Positions 7,370 through 15,944 are shown, numbered from the stretch's first letter. The stretch: 64,000 nucleotides of DNA from Flavobacterium difficile (GCF_011392115.1 NZ_JAAJBT010000001.1:186001-250000), one strand, 5' to 3'. The notes: generated from the sequence alone by a model not told the origin. Made by a program: numbers and translations.

Positions 7370-8922
7370 TATAAAGCAGAATTAGTGTCTAAATTGTTCG
7401 GTTGATGCGCAGGTTTTAGCAAATCAATCACTTTTTTTACCGGATTGAAAGTTTCTATGGGAACTTCTACAAAAATAGTGGTCCATTTGGCCATGGCGCC
7501 ATTCCATAATCCCGGTAATTCAAAGGCTTTAATTGGTTTTCCGTTTTTTGTTTTTTCAGTAATAAAAGCGGCTTTGTCATCCACAAATTTGGTTAAATCA
7601 AATTTATTTCCTTTGTAATCTTTTAAACTGCAAACAATATCAACAGGATTAAAATGTGTAGAATTTTTAAATATCTTACGTTGGTTTTCATTGGTTAAAT
7701 CTACTTGAGAAGATTCTACGATTTGTAAATTATGACGTCCTTTTTCATCTTTAACCCAAAAGGGTCCACCACCTGGTTCGCCTTCATTTCTCACCATTCC
7801 ACAAACACGAATTGGTCGGTTTAATATTTTTATTAAGTATTCTTTTTGATATTCAAACTGAAACATTTTGATTTCTTCTGGTAATGGAAAAGACATTTTT
7901 GTTTCTACAAATGCAATGATTTCTTTAATATTGTTTTCGTCAATTTCGTTATTTAAAAGTTTTTGTAAAGAAATTTCAACTTGTCGTTTGGTGTACAATA
8001 AAATCCCACCAATTAACTTTTTATAGTTTAATATTAGCTCACGATTATTTTGCGAGACATTATCGATATTCTTAATAAAAACCACATCAGATTGTAATTG
8101 ATTTAAATTTTCAATTAATGCACCATGTCCGCCTGGTCTAAAAAACAATTCGTTTTCTTCTACACGAAAAGGGGTATTGTCTGCGTTAACTGCAATGGTG
8201 TCGGAGGTTTCGTTTTGATACGAAAACGTAACTTCAATATCCTTATATTTATTGGTAATGTTTAAAAAATCTTTTTCAAATTCCTTTGATATGGTAAAAT
8301 GAATTTTTGATTTTTCATTTGATTTTTTGTAAAATTCTGTTTCAAAAGCATGTTCGTCTATCGGAGTTAAAATCTCATCATTTTCAATGTGAAAAGGTAA
8401 AATGCCTTTTGGTTTGTTAGCAAAATTTAAACCTTCTTCTGTTAATAAAGTTTTTACAATAGCGTAAACTTTTTGATCCGAATTATAGTTGGAATACTCT
8501 TTAAAAAGAGCTTTGGTTTTTTCCTTTAATTCATTGTAAAATGGGAAATTTCTTAAGCCTACAATAAAAAGTGATAAATCTTTATCCTTATTGATGTTCA
8601 CATACGAATTGATGGTATCTTTTTCTGGATTGAATGTGTTTAAAAATTCATTTAACGATTTGAACATTCTAGTTGCAGCGCCACTTGCTGGAACAAACTT
8701 TTCAATAACATATTTGTCTTTGTGTTTGTCAAAATACGTGCAAAATTCTTCAATTTCTGAATCTGTAAATCGAAAAATTCCATCATTAATTGAAGCGATT
8801 TTATGTAAGTTGATGTTAGGAATTCCATTTTTGAAGTAATGCAATTGTTGCATGATTTTTTCTAGAGAATTTCCTCTTTTAACAATTTGTTGTAAATCTA
8901 TTTCGCTAAATATTTTTTCCAT
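7369..8922 (-). CDS. DUF4301 family protein, possibly nucleotidyltransferase-like
   Basis: A 517-residue protein of the Bacteroidota family DUF4301; no experimental role is known to me. Visible blocks are FVPASGAATRMFK (76-88), FRPGGHGALIENL (261-273), FIKNIDNV (282-289) and GMVRNEGEPGGGPFWV further on. The G-rich N-terminal block, PGGHG block and IDN block resemble the order seen in UDP-sugar pyrophosphorylases (nucleotide loop, GHG motif, NIDN). I infer a GT-A-like nucleotidyltransferase fold without claiming a substrate. I chose the start at 8922 (MEKIFSEIDL); a 30-codon upstream extension lies inside the PnuC gene. It overlaps the pnuC 3' end by 25 bases and touches arfB, so it belongs to a leftward operon. 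Confidence 0.75.
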   Translation of the reverse strand: MEKIFSEIDLQQIVKRGNSLEKIMQQLHYFKNGIPNINLHKIASINDGIFRFTDSEIEEFCTYFDKHKDKYVIEKFVPASGAATRMFKSLNEFLNTFNPEKDTINSYVNINKDKDLSLFIVGLRNFPFYNELKEKTKALFKEYSNYNSDQKVYAIVKTLLTEEGLNFANKPKGILPFHIENDEILTPIDEHAFETEFYKKSNEKSKIHFTISKEFEKDFLNITNKYKDIEVTFSYQNETSDTIAVNADNTPFRVEENELFFRPGGHGALIENLNQLQSDVVFIKNIDNVSQNNRELILNYKKLIGGILLYTKRQVEISLQKLLNNEIDENNIKEIIAFVETKMSFPLPEEIKMFQFEYQKEYLIKILNRPIRVCGMVRNEGEPGGGPFWVKDEKGRHNLQIVESSQVDLTNENQRKIFKNSTHFNPVDIVCSLKDYKGNKFDLTKFVDDKAAFITEKTKNGKPIKAFELPGLWNGAMAKWTTIFVEVPIETFNPVKKVIDLLKPAHQPNNLDTNSAL

Positions 8923-9503
8923 TCTAAGTAAGCTGAGATGGCTAAAATAGTAAAAATTATGTATTGAAGAGCAATAATGTAAAGTTGTCTGTCGAAAAAA
9001 ATATAAATGCAAATCGCATCACCAATGATCCAAAGTGTCCAATTTTCTATTTTTTTACGTGCCATATACCACATAGCTGAAAAAAATAAAGAAGTAGTAA
9101 AAATATCTAAATAGTTGTTTATTTGTAATTTATAGTCGAAAAACTTGTAAATTAAAACACAAACAATTGCTGTTATCACAAACAATACAACGCCAATACT
9201 TTTTTCTTTAGGGTTGGTTCTGGAGATTAAAAGTGTTTCGCCGTTTGTAATTTTTTTCCATTGCAACCATCCATAAACACTCATAATGGAATAATAAATG
9301 TTGATGCTCATGTCTGCAAAATAGTTGGCATGATACATAATGTAAATGGATAATACTGTGGCGACGATTCCGGTTGGATAGACTAAAATGTTTTCTTTTT
9401 TTGCAAAATAAACACTCAAAATGCCAAAAATGAATACTATGATTTCAATGGCAATTTGCCAATTCGGGATGTTTTTGTATTGATTGATGATGGTTTCAAA
9501 CAT
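8898..9503 (-). CDS. pnuC: PnuC-family vitamin transporter (nicotinamide riboside or thiamin type)
   Basis: A 201-residue protein with about seven membrane segments and the PnuC family marks YGWLQWKK near the middle and ENWTLWIIGDAICIYIFF near the end. PnuC-type carriers move unphosphorylated vitamins by facilitated diffusion and depend on a kinase for trapping. Nicotinamide riboside is the classic substrate, but related PnuT proteins carry thiamin and often sit with TPP-riboswitch genes in Bacteroidetes. A TPP-riboswitch receptor lies 2.2 kb downstream on the same strand, so PnuT is a real alternative. I chose the start at 9503 (MFETIINQY), one base from the upstream stop; an upstream ATG would overlap that gene. 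Confidence 0.85.
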   Translation of the reverse strand: MFETIINQYKNIPNWQIAIEIIVFIFGILSVYFAKKENILVYPTGIVATVLSIYIMYHANYFADMSINIYYSIMSVYGWLQWKKITNGETLLISRTNPKEKSIGVVLFVITAIVCVLIYKFFDYKLQINNYLDIFTTSLFFSAMWYMARKKIENWTLWIIGDAICIYIFFDRQLYIIALQYIIFTILAISAYLEWKKYLAK

Positions 9504-9504
9504 A

Positions 9505-10221
9505 TTATGAAGTAAAAAAAGTAGGATCATTTTCAAAAGCCGTTCCAATCACAATTATATCCGCTCCAGCTTTAAAGATTTCTTGAATTTTTGATAAACT
9601 TCTAATGCCGCCACCGACAATTAATGGAACTGAAATGTTTTTAGACACATATTCTACCATTTCAAGTGAAACGTGATGATTGGCGCCACTTCCGGCTTCT
9701 AAATAAATAAGTTTTTTACCTAAATATTCTCCTGCTTTAGCCGTTTTGAAAGCCAAATTAATATTGGTGTTTTCAATTGGTAAGGTCTGACTCACACGCT
9801 GAACGGCAGTTTCATTTCCGCCATCGATTAAAATATAACCTGTTGAAATTATTTCTAATGAAGAGTTTGTTAAAATATCTACTGAATTGATGTGATGTTC
9901 AATTAAATAATCTGGATTTCTTCCTGAAAGTAAACTTAAAAATAAAATGCCGTCTGCTTCATTTGAAATTTGTGAGGGATGACCAGGAAAAATTAAAATA
10001 GGTAAGTGGCAATATTTTTTGATTTCGATAATTAGAGAATCGATGCAAATTTGTTCCACGATGCTGCCTCCGATAAAAATATGAGTGGCAGGTGATTCAT
10101 TTATTTTTTGAGATAAATTTTCAATTTCTTCCGCTTTCGTTTTATCAGGATCAATCAAAATAGCCAAGAGTTTTTGGTTGTTTTGTTTGGCGATTAAAAT
10201 ATTTTGGTAGATGTTTTTCAT
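9505..10221 (-). CDS. Geranylgeranylglyceryl phosphate synthase family protein
   Basis: A 238-residue TIM-barrel of the PcrB/GGGPS family. Visible phosphate and metal-binding stretches are LLAILIDPDK near residue 20, HIFIGGS, PILIFPGHPSQIS, YLEAGSGA and PLIVGGGIRS, with VIGTAFE at the end. Family members join glycerol-1-phosphate to a polyprenyl diphosphate. Several Bacteroidota versions are reported to be real G1P prenyl transferases although these bacteria do not make archaeal lipids, so the product here is uncertain. Start taken at the ATG at 10221 (MKNIYQNIL); six residues upstream look like leader sequence. It is followed directly by the pnuC-family gene. Confidence 0.88.
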   Translation of the reverse strand: MKNIYQNILIAKQNNQKLLAILIDPDKTKAEEIENLSQKINESPATHIFIGGSIVEQICIDSLIIEIKKYCHLPILIFPGHPSQISNEADGILFLSLLSGRNPDYLIEHHINSVDILTNSSLEIISTGYILIDGGNETAVQRVSQTLPIENTNINLAFKTAKAGEYLGKKLIYLEAGSGANHHVSLEMVEYVSKNISVPLIVGGGIRSLSKIQEIFKAGADIIVIGTAFENDPTFFTS

Positions 10222-10254
10222 AACGATACGAAAGTACAATTTTTACGGATTAAC

Positions 10255-10290
10255 CGCAAAAAAACGCAAAGTTTGTCGCAAGGCTCGCAA
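10255..10290. repeat. Short CGCAA-type repeat cluster
   Basis: Four copies of CGCAA at 10255 (as CCGCAAA), 10265, 10277 and 10286, about 9-12 bases apart, between two minus-strand genes. Such strings resemble dispersed flavobacterial intergenic repeats; no function is known. Confidence 0.4.
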
Positions 10291-10301
10291 AGGTTTTTAT
10301 T

Positions 10302-10958
10302 TTATTGCAATACACAAACGAAAACATAATCGTCTACAAAATCAAACTGAAAATTAAATTCTTCTTTTACCTCGTTAAAATGCAATTGTACTGTTCCTTT
10401 TTTGTCTTCTAATTGAAAAGGTGATTCGGAAATATGATTGGGAAAACTAATACCTTTTTCATTCTTTAATTTGAATACACTTTCTTTTACACCCCAAATC
10501 ACAGTTGCTTTTACAATTTTATCAGATTCAGAAAGGTATTCTAAATGTGAAACATCCATGAATCTAGGTGCGATTTTTAGGGTTTTTTCTTTTCTTTTTT
10601 CTAAATCAATTCCAATGCTTTGGTTGCTGATGCAAATACAAGAAAATTCATGAGAATGAGAAATTGAAATATGTTGCGGCAGTATACTTTTATCTTTTGC
10701 CTTTTTACTTTTATCTTTAAGATGCGGTTTTCCAAATGCATCATACAACAAATCAGAATCAGTAAAACCAACATGTTGTAATAGCATTCTCACGGCTAAG
10801 AATCCTTTTTTGTGTTCAATAGAACTCATGGTTTCCAATCGGGAAATCGACTTATCGTTAAGTTGAACATTTTCAAAAAGCCACTCGATAGCTTCGGAAA
10901 TTTTCCAAAAATAAGCAGTCGTATCTTCATTAATGTTAATTTCTTTGAAAAATGGCAT
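10302..10958 (-). CDS. 4'-phosphopantetheinyl transferase superfamily protein
   Basis: A 218-residue Sfp-type enzyme. Signatures in order: HISISHSHEF near residue 117, SIGIDLEKR near residue 135 (the GxD magnesium-binding block) and VIWGVKESVFKL near residue 180 (the W-x-x-KE-x-x-K block). It transfers phosphopantetheine from CoA to a serine on acyl or peptidyl carrier proteins. No polyketide or peptide synthetase gene is in the window, so a housekeeping role on the fatty-acid ACP or on distant secondary-metabolite proteins is equally possible. It is the first gene of the leftward block and diverges from ahcY. Confidence 0.88.
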   Translation of the reverse strand: MPFFKEININEDTTAYFWKISEAIEWLFENVQLNDKSISRLETMSSIEHKKGFLAVRMLLQHVGFTDSDLLYDAFGKPHLKDKSKKAKDKSILPQHISISHSHEFSCICISNQSIGIDLEKRKEKTLKIAPRFMDVSHLEYLSESDKIVKATVIWGVKESVFKLKNEKGISFPNHISESPFQLEDKKGTVQLHFNEVKEEFNFQFDFVDDYVFVCVLQ

Positions 10959-11065
10959 ACCTCAAAAGCGATTTAAAAATTTTATACAATTGTATTTCAG
11001 TGGATTAGCATTATAAACAAAACATAAATATCTAAAATATATTTCTTAATTAGAAACTTATGTTG

Positions 11066-11073
11066 TACTTTTG
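11066..11073 (+). promoter_or_regulatory. ahcY promoter -7 element
   Basis: TACTTTTG matches TAnnTTTG and lies 34 bases before the ahcY ATG. No TTG is seen at the expected -33 position. Confidence 0.5.
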
Positions 11074-11107
11074 CACTCTCAAATAATAAAATAAATTAAT
11101 AAATATA

Positions 11108-12424
11108 ATGAGTACAAAAACAGTTCCTTACGTACCATACAAAGTTAAAGATATTTCTTTAGCAGCATGGGGAAGAAAAGAAATTTTATTAGCAGAAGCT
11201 GAAATGCCAGGTTTAATGGCGCTTAGAGAAGAGTTTGGTGCAAGTCAACCTTTAAAAGGTGCTCGTATTGCTGGATGTTTACACATGACCATTCAAACTG
11301 CGGTTTTGATTGAAACATTAGTAGCTTTAGGTGCTGATGTTACTTGGTCTTCTTGTAATATTTTCTCTACTCAAGATCACGCTGCTGCTGCTATTGCTGC
11401 TGCTGGAATTCCAGTTTATGCTTGGAAAGGTATGAATGAAGAGGAATTTGATTGGTGTATTGAGCAAACGTTATTCTTCGGTGAAGAGCGTGCGCCTTTA
11501 AATATGATTTTAGATGATGGAGGAGATTTAACTAATTTAGTTTTCGATAAATACACAGAATTGGTTAAAGATATCAAAGGTTTATCTGAAGAAACTACAA
11601 CTGGTGTACACCGTTTATATGAAAGAATGAAAAATGGTACGTTATACATGCCAGCTATCAACGTAAATGATTCGGTTACTAAATCTAAATTTGATAACAA
11701 ATATGGTTGTAAAGAATCTGCAGTAGATGCAGTTCGTAGAGCAACTGACGTTATGTTGGCAGGTAAAAGAGTAGTAGTTTGTGGATACGGAGATGTAGGT
11801 AAAGGTACAGCGGCATCTTTCCGCGGAGCTGGTTCTATTGTTACAGTTACAGAAATCGATCCAATCTGTGCTTTACAAGCAGCTATGGATGGTTTTGAAG
11901 TTAAGAAATTAGATACAGTTATCGCTAATGCTGATATTATTATCACTACAACGGGTAATAAAGATATCGTTTTAGGTCGTCACTTCGAAGCTATGAAAGA
12001 TAAAGCTATCGTTTGTAATATCGGACACTTCGATAACGAAATCGATATGGCTTGGTTAAATACAAACTTCGGTCATACTAAAAATGAAGTTAAACCTCAA
12101 GTTGATATTTACACTGTAAACGGTAAAGAAGTTATTATTTTAGCTGAAGGACGTTTAGTGAACTTAGGTTGTGCAACAGGTCACCCAAGTTTTGTAATGA
12201 GTAACTCGTTTACTAACCAAACTTTAGCACAATTAGAGTTATGGCAAAATAGCGCGAACTACAAAAATGAAGTATATATGTTACCAAAACATTTAGATGA
12301 AAAAGTAGCTGCGTTACACCTTTCTAAATTAGGTGTTGAATTAGAAACATTACGCGACGATCAAGCTGAATATATCGGAGTTAAAGTAGCTGGACCATTC
12401 AAACCAGAATACTACAGATACTAA
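11108..12424 (+). CDS. ahcY: Adenosylhomocysteinase
   Basis: A 438-residue S-adenosylhomocysteine hydrolase, the usual family length. It reversibly splits SAH into adenosine and homocysteine, removing the product inhibitor of methyltransferases. Visible are the substrate region ([16 protein letters not shown] and [15 protein letters not shown]), the NAD-binding Rossmann stretch [14 protein letters not shown] near residue 222, and the conserved C-terminus ending KPEYYRY. The NAD stays bound during catalysis. The gene stands alone: a promoter element upstream and a strong terminator downstream. Codon use is rich in the preferred flavobacterial codons, as expected of a highly expressed gene. Confidence 0.98.
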   Translation: MSTKTVPYVPYKVKDISLAAWGRKEILLAEAEMPGLMALREEFGASQPLKGARIAGCLHMTIQTAVLIETLVALGADVTWSSCNIFSTQDHAAAAIAAAGIPVYAWKGMNEEEFDWCIEQTLFFGEERAPLNMILDDGGDLTNLVFDKYTELVKDIKGLSEETTTGVHRLYERMKNGTLYMPAINVNDSVTKSKFDNKYGCKESAVDAVRRATDVMLAGKRVVVCGYGDVGKGTAASFRGAGSIVTVTEIDPICALQAAMDGFEVKKLDTVIANADIIITTTGNKDIVLGRHFEAMKDKAIVCNIGHFDNEIDMAWLNTNFGHTKNEVKPQVDIYTVNGKEVIILAEGRLVNLGCATGHPSFVMSNSFTNQTLAQLELWQNSANYKNEVYMLPKHLDEKVAALHLSKLGVELETLRDDQAEYIGVKVAGPFKPEYYRY

Positions 12425-12476
12425 AAATTAGCGAGCAGTTTACAGTTTTTAGTAAGCAGCTTTTAAATATTAAGAG

Positions 12477-12505
12477 TCCCCATTCGAAAGAATGGGGATT
12501 TTTTA
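12477..12505 (+). terminator. ahcY terminator
   Basis: Stem TCCCCATTC (12477-12485), GAAA tetraloop, GAATGGGGA (12490-12498), then six T residues. Confidence 0.9.
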
Positions 12506-12617
12506 TTTAATTATTCTCAATAAAATCATGTAAAAATACTAAATAATGTAAAAATTAACAATTTATTAAACGCATCAATAATATATTTTGTAAATTAGTA
12601 TAAAAAATTAAACTACT

Positions 12618-13283
12618 ATGAAGATAAAGATGCTTTTTGTGTTCTTGTTGTTCATGATCAAGAACTTCGGTCAGGTTGGGATTGGAACTACAACACCAAC
12701 CACTCAATTAGATGTTAATGGAGATTTAAGAATTAGAACTTCAGTTTTAACAAATAGGCTTTCTGCAGCTAAAGATTCAATTTTAGTGGTAGATGATGTT
12801 GGGAATGTAAGTAGAGTTTCCTCAAAAACGGTTTTAGAAAGTAATTTAAAATCTTGTGTAAAAGGCTACTTTGCTAGTTCAAGTGATGTAACGTTAACTT
12901 TGCTCGCTGGAGCAAGTAAAATAGGATTTGATTCTGAAGATTTTGATTTAAATGATGAATTCAATACTTCAACTTCTGAGTTTACAGCAAAACAAAACGG
13001 TATTTATCAAGTTTCAGTGCAAATTAAAGCAACGTCTGCAATTGCTATTGCAACTAATTTTGGAGTAGCAATTCTAAAAAACGGAATAGTAATTAATCGA
13101 ACTTCTTTTGCTAATGTAGGTGTTTTGGGTGTAAATGTTTCTCCGCCAATCCGAACAGTTACAACGCTCGTTAGTTTGAACACAGGCGATACCATAAGTT
13201 TTAATGTATTAAGTACTTTGCTTAGTTTAAATGTTTTAGGTACTCGAGAAGATTGTAATTTTACGATTCTACAAATTCGATAA
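12618..13283 (+). CDS. Secreted protein with C1q/TNF-like C-terminal domain
   Basis: A 221-residue protein with a signal peptide (about residues 1-18). The mature N-terminus QVGIGTTTPTTQLDVNGDLRI is the stereotyped opening of many flavobacterial surface and fibre-like proteins. From about residue 85 the pattern FTAKQNGIYQVSVQIKA, ILKNGIVINR, LVSLNTGDTISFNV and a final FTILQIR follows a C1q-like jelly roll, a fold that usually forms trimers and binds ligands. No catalytic motif is present. The gene is flanked by terminators on both sides and appears monocistronic. The C1q assignment rests on pattern recognition only. Confidence 0.7.
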   Translation: MKIKMLFVFLLFMIKNFGQVGIGTTTPTTQLDVNGDLRIRTSVLTNRLSAAKDSILVVDDVGNVSRVSSKTVLESNLKSCVKGYFASSSDVTLTLLAGASKIGFDSEDFDLNDEFNTSTSEFTAKQNGIYQVSVQIKATSAIAIATNFGVAILKNGIVINRTSFANVGVLGVNVSPPIRTVTTLVSLNTGDTISFNVLSTLLSLNVLGTREDCNFTILQIR

Positions 13284-13305
13284 TGGTTTTAATTGCAAAA
13301 TATAC

Positions 13306-13338
13306 AAAATCCAGATTTATATAATTCTGGATTTTTTT
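13306..13338 (+). terminator. Terminator of the C1q-like gene
   Basis: AAAATCCAGA (13306-13315) pairs with TCTGGATTTT (13326-13335) and runs into a T tract. Confidence 0.8.
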
Positions 13339-13350
13339 GTTAAATTTTAC

Positions 13351-13413
13351 TTCTACGTTTGTAGAATTAAAATATTATTCTACATTTGTAGAGTTAATTC
13401 TAAATTCGTAGAA
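13351..13413 (+). promoter_or_regulatory. Three BlaI-type operators
   Basis: Three 16-bp palindromes of the form TTCTAC-N4-GTAGAA: 13351-13366 (perfect arms), 13378-13393 (last base off) and 13398-13413 (TTCTAA left arm). Their starts are 27 and 20 bases apart. The TACA/TGTA-like half-sites fit MecI/BlaI dimers, and they directly precede the repressor gene, so autoregulation is inferred. Confidence 0.8.
13359..13388 (+). promoter_or_regulatory. Promoter of the BlaI-M56 operon, overlapped by operators
   Basis: TTG (13359-13361), 19-base spacer, TACATTTG (13381-13388) fits the Bacteroidetes -33/-7 consensus. The -33 lies in the right arm of operator 1 and the -7 is inside operator 2, so repressor binding would mask both. 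Confidence 0.65.
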
Positions 13414-13416
13414 CAG

Positions 13417-13788
13417 ATGACATTATCCAATACAGAAGAACAATTGATGGAACATCTTTGGAGGCTGGAAAAAGCCTTCATGAAAGATATATTAGAAGTT
13501 TATCCAGAACCTAAGCTTGCAACAACAACAGTTGCGACACTTTTAAAACGAATGATTGATAAAAAATTTGTGGCTTATAATGAATTTGGAAATTCTCGCG
13601 AATATTACCCATTAGTGAAAAAGTCAGATTATTTTTCCAAACACGTAAATGGATTGATTAAGAATTTCTTCAACGATTCGGCTTCACAATTTGCTTCTTT
13701 TTTTACAAGAGAAACTAATTTGACGGAAAAAGAATTGGAAGAATTGAGAAAAATTATCGATGTTGAACTTCAAAAAAAGAAAAAATGA
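13417..13788 (+). CDS. BlaI/MecI/CopY-family transcriptional repressor
   Basis: A 123-residue winged-helix repressor. The N-terminal DNA-binding domain spans about residues 1-75 (TEEQLMEHLWRLEKAFMKDILEVYPEPKLATTTVATLLKRMIDKKFV, with the wing at AYNEFGNSREYYPL), and a C-terminal dimerisation helix region follows, ending in a run of lysines. Family members bind operators as dimers and are inactivated through proteolysis triggered by a partner BlaR1-type M56 membrane protein. That partner gene overlaps this one by four bases (ATGA). Three matching palindromic operators lie directly upstream. The inducing signal is unknown and no beta-lactamase gene is nearby. Confidence 0.93.
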   Translation: MTLSNTEEQLMEHLWRLEKAFMKDILEVYPEPKLATTTVATLLKRMIDKKFVAYNEFGNSREYYPLVKKSDYFSKHVNGLIKNFFNDSASQFASFFTRETNLTEKELEELRKIIDVELQKKKK

Positions 13789-15677
13789 TCGACTTTTTAT
13801 TAAAATCAACCATCAGTTTAATTGTTTTTTTAGGTTTTTATCATTTGGTTTTAGAACGAGAAAAAATGCATCATTTCAATCGTTTGTATCTTTTGATTTC
13901 AATTTTAATTTCATTGGCAATTCCATTTATAACTTTTGAATACATCAAAATTATTCCTGTTGTAGAAAATATCCAACCTGAAAATAATAACTTTATTTCG
14001 AAATCTTCAGAGGAATTAATTTTTAATGAAAACAAAATTCAAACCGAAGACACTATAAACTACATTCCATATCTAATTTGGATGGCTTATGTATCTGTAA
14101 CTTTGTTGTTGTTGGTTCGATTAGGGAAAAATTATCTCCAATTACTTACTAAAATCAAATCAAATTCCAACATAAAATATAAAAATGCAAATTTGGTTTT
14201 GATGGAAGAAAAGATATTGCCACATACTTTTCTGAATACAATATTTGTTAATTCTGAAGATTATAAAAATAGTACTATTGAAGAAGAATTATTTGCACAC
14301 GAGCTAGTTCATGTGACTCAAAAGCACACATTAGATATTTTATTTCTTGAGTTGTTGAAGGCTATTTTCTGGTTTAATCCCCTTTTTATTTTCTACAAAA
14401 AAGCCATTCAACTCAATCATGAATTTTTGGCGGATGAGGAAATTGTAAAAACATATGATAATGTTCCGTTTTACCAAAATTTACTTTTACAAAAAGGTAA
14501 CGACAACCAAACAGTTTACTTAGCCAGTAACCTGAATTATTTAGTAACCAAAAAACGATTACTTATGATGACAAAAAAAACATCTCAAAAATTAGCCGTT
14601 TTGAAAAAAATTGCAGTAGTTCCAATTCTTGCTGGATTAATTTATTTTTTCTGTGTTCAAGTTGTTGCTCAAGAGAAAAAAGTTTATTCAAAATCAAATG
14701 TCAAAATAAGTGAAACTGATAAGGATCGGTTGAGAGATGCTTATTATTTAAATGTGAGAATATTATTAAAAGATTTAAGAAAAAATAAAAATATTTCCAT
14801 AAATAAAATGTATGAAGAATTGAGTCTTCAACAAAAAAGAGAGTATTTAAATTGGATACCCAATAAAATTGTTGAAAAAGAATTGCCTCTTTCGTTATTT
14901 GAACAAATGAAAACTAAGAATTTAGCAGTTTGGATTAATGGGAAAGTAAGTTCTAAACAAGAAATCAATCAATATAAACGAACTGATTTTAAGTATTATA
15001 CCTTTAGTTTTGTTCATAAAAATGCAAGGTCTAAACGTTTTCCTCAGGAATATCAATATTCTTTATATACAAAAAAATATTTTGATACTTATTTGAAAAA
15101 TAGTCATTTACATTATAGTAACGATACTTGCAAAATGGTTTTTTCAGATAATAGTAATAAGGTATTAAAAAAGAAAAATAGTTATAAAAAAAACACTGCA
15201 AAAGCTAAAAAAGAATATAGTATTCATCTAAATCTCAATAAAGAGGAATTTGTTGAAGATAAAAAAACCAAACAAAAAAGAGATTTTGCTTATGAAGACA
15301 TCATGATTACTATTATTGATAAAGATAATAATGTCAATGTAACAAAAAAGTATAAAGATTTAGACCTGAAAATAAAGCAAAGATATCTTAAAACACATAT
15401 GTTTTATCTTGTTGGAAAGCGAATTCCAAATCAAGAGTTGTTTGAAAAATTTAAAAACGAAAAAAAGTATTTAATTTTTATAAATGACAGAAGAGTTGAA
15501 AATGCAGTATTAAGTAAAATGAAAAGAACAAATATTTATTATTATGCTGAAATGGTTAATCCGCCAACTTCAACTCGAGATAATTTGTATTTTCTATATA
15601 CGAAAGAATTTTATGAAAGTCAACTTACAGGGCAATTAAAAAACAGAACAAAAAAAATCGAATTGAAATATCAATAA
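13785..15677 (+). CDS. BlaR1-like M56 membrane metalloprotease with duplicated C-terminal domain
   Basis: A 630-residue protein. Membrane segments lie near residues 8-22, 33-50, 93-112 and 277-295. The zinc protease motif HELVH is at 172-176, with glutamate ligand candidates in NHEFLADEE (211-219). After the last membrane segment the remaining 335 residues should be periplasmic. They contain two related blocks, about 337-438 and 516-615, sharing the order polar strand, LxxxxKxxYL, IP/LP-x-x-LFEx(M/F)K, I(N/F)INxx, KRT, YxYx, LYTKxxFxxxL, joined by a lysine-rich linker. It is neither a penicillin-binding sensor nor a TonB domain, so the signal is unknown. It overlaps the repressor gene and is expected to relieve its repression. 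Confidence 0.85.
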   Translation: MIDFLLKSTISLIVFLGFYHLVLEREKMHHFNRLYLLISILISLAIPFITFEYIKIIPVVENIQPENNNFISKSSEELIFNENKIQTEDTINYIPYLIWMAYVSVTLLLLVRLGKNYLQLLTKIKSNSNIKYKNANLVLMEEKILPHTFLNTIFVNSEDYKNSTIEEELFAHELVHVTQKHTLDILFLELLKAIFWFNPLFIFYKKAIQLNHEFLADEEIVKTYDNVPFYQNLLLQKGNDNQTVYLASNLNYLVTKKRLLMMTKKTSQKLAVLKKIAVVPILAGLIYFFCVQVVAQEKKVYSKSNVKISETDKDRLRDAYYLNVRILLKDLRKNKNISINKMYEELSLQQKREYLNWIPNKIVEKELPLSLFEQMKTKNLAVWINGKVSSKQEINQYKRTDFKYYTFSFVHKNARSKRFPQEYQYSLYTKKYFDTYLKNSHLHYSNDTCKMVFSDNSNKVLKKKNSYKKNTAKAKKEYSIHLNLNKEEFVEDKKTKQKRDFAYEDIMITIIDKDNNVNVTKKYKDLDLKIKQRYLKTHMFYLVGKRIPNQELFEKFKNEKKYLIFINDRRVENAVLSKMKRTNIYYYAEMVNPPTSTRDNLYFLYTKEFYESQLTGQLKNRTKKIELKYQ

Positions 15678-15682
15678 TTTTA

Positions 15683-15715
15683 AAAACCATCATCCCAAGA
15701 TGATGGTTTTTTTAT
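15683..15715 (+). terminator. Terminator of the BlaI-M56 operon
   Basis: AAAACCATCATC (15683-15694), loop CCAA, GATGATGGTTTT (15699-15710) followed by more T residues. Confidence 0.9.
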
Positions 15716-15944
15716 TCTAAAATATTCGACATAATTCTGTATAATTTTGAGAGAATTTGTATTTGAAATAATAGTTTCTATACGTTATTTTAAACGTTTT
15801 AATACAACTATTCAATAATAAAATCAAAATCTTGTAACAAAATACCATTTTTGGCAACAAATTTGTAATCATCATCAATCATCAACTAACCATAAGTGTT
15901 TTCTCGATACATCGGGGCAAGTTTGTGGTTTTAAACGAATCGTT

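Noticed and set aside
10255..10290. CRISPR-like array
   Set aside because: Units are only five bases, irregularly spaced, with no spacers and no cas genes.
11416..11946. Minus-strand frame of 176 codons inside ahcY
   Set aside because: Fully covered by the clearly conserved adenosylhomocysteinase; no family features or promoter.
13785..15677. Beta-lactam resistance system (BlaR1/BlaI)
   Set aside because: No penicillin-binding sensor motif in the C-terminal part and no beta-lactamase gene nearby; only the regulatory architecture is shared.
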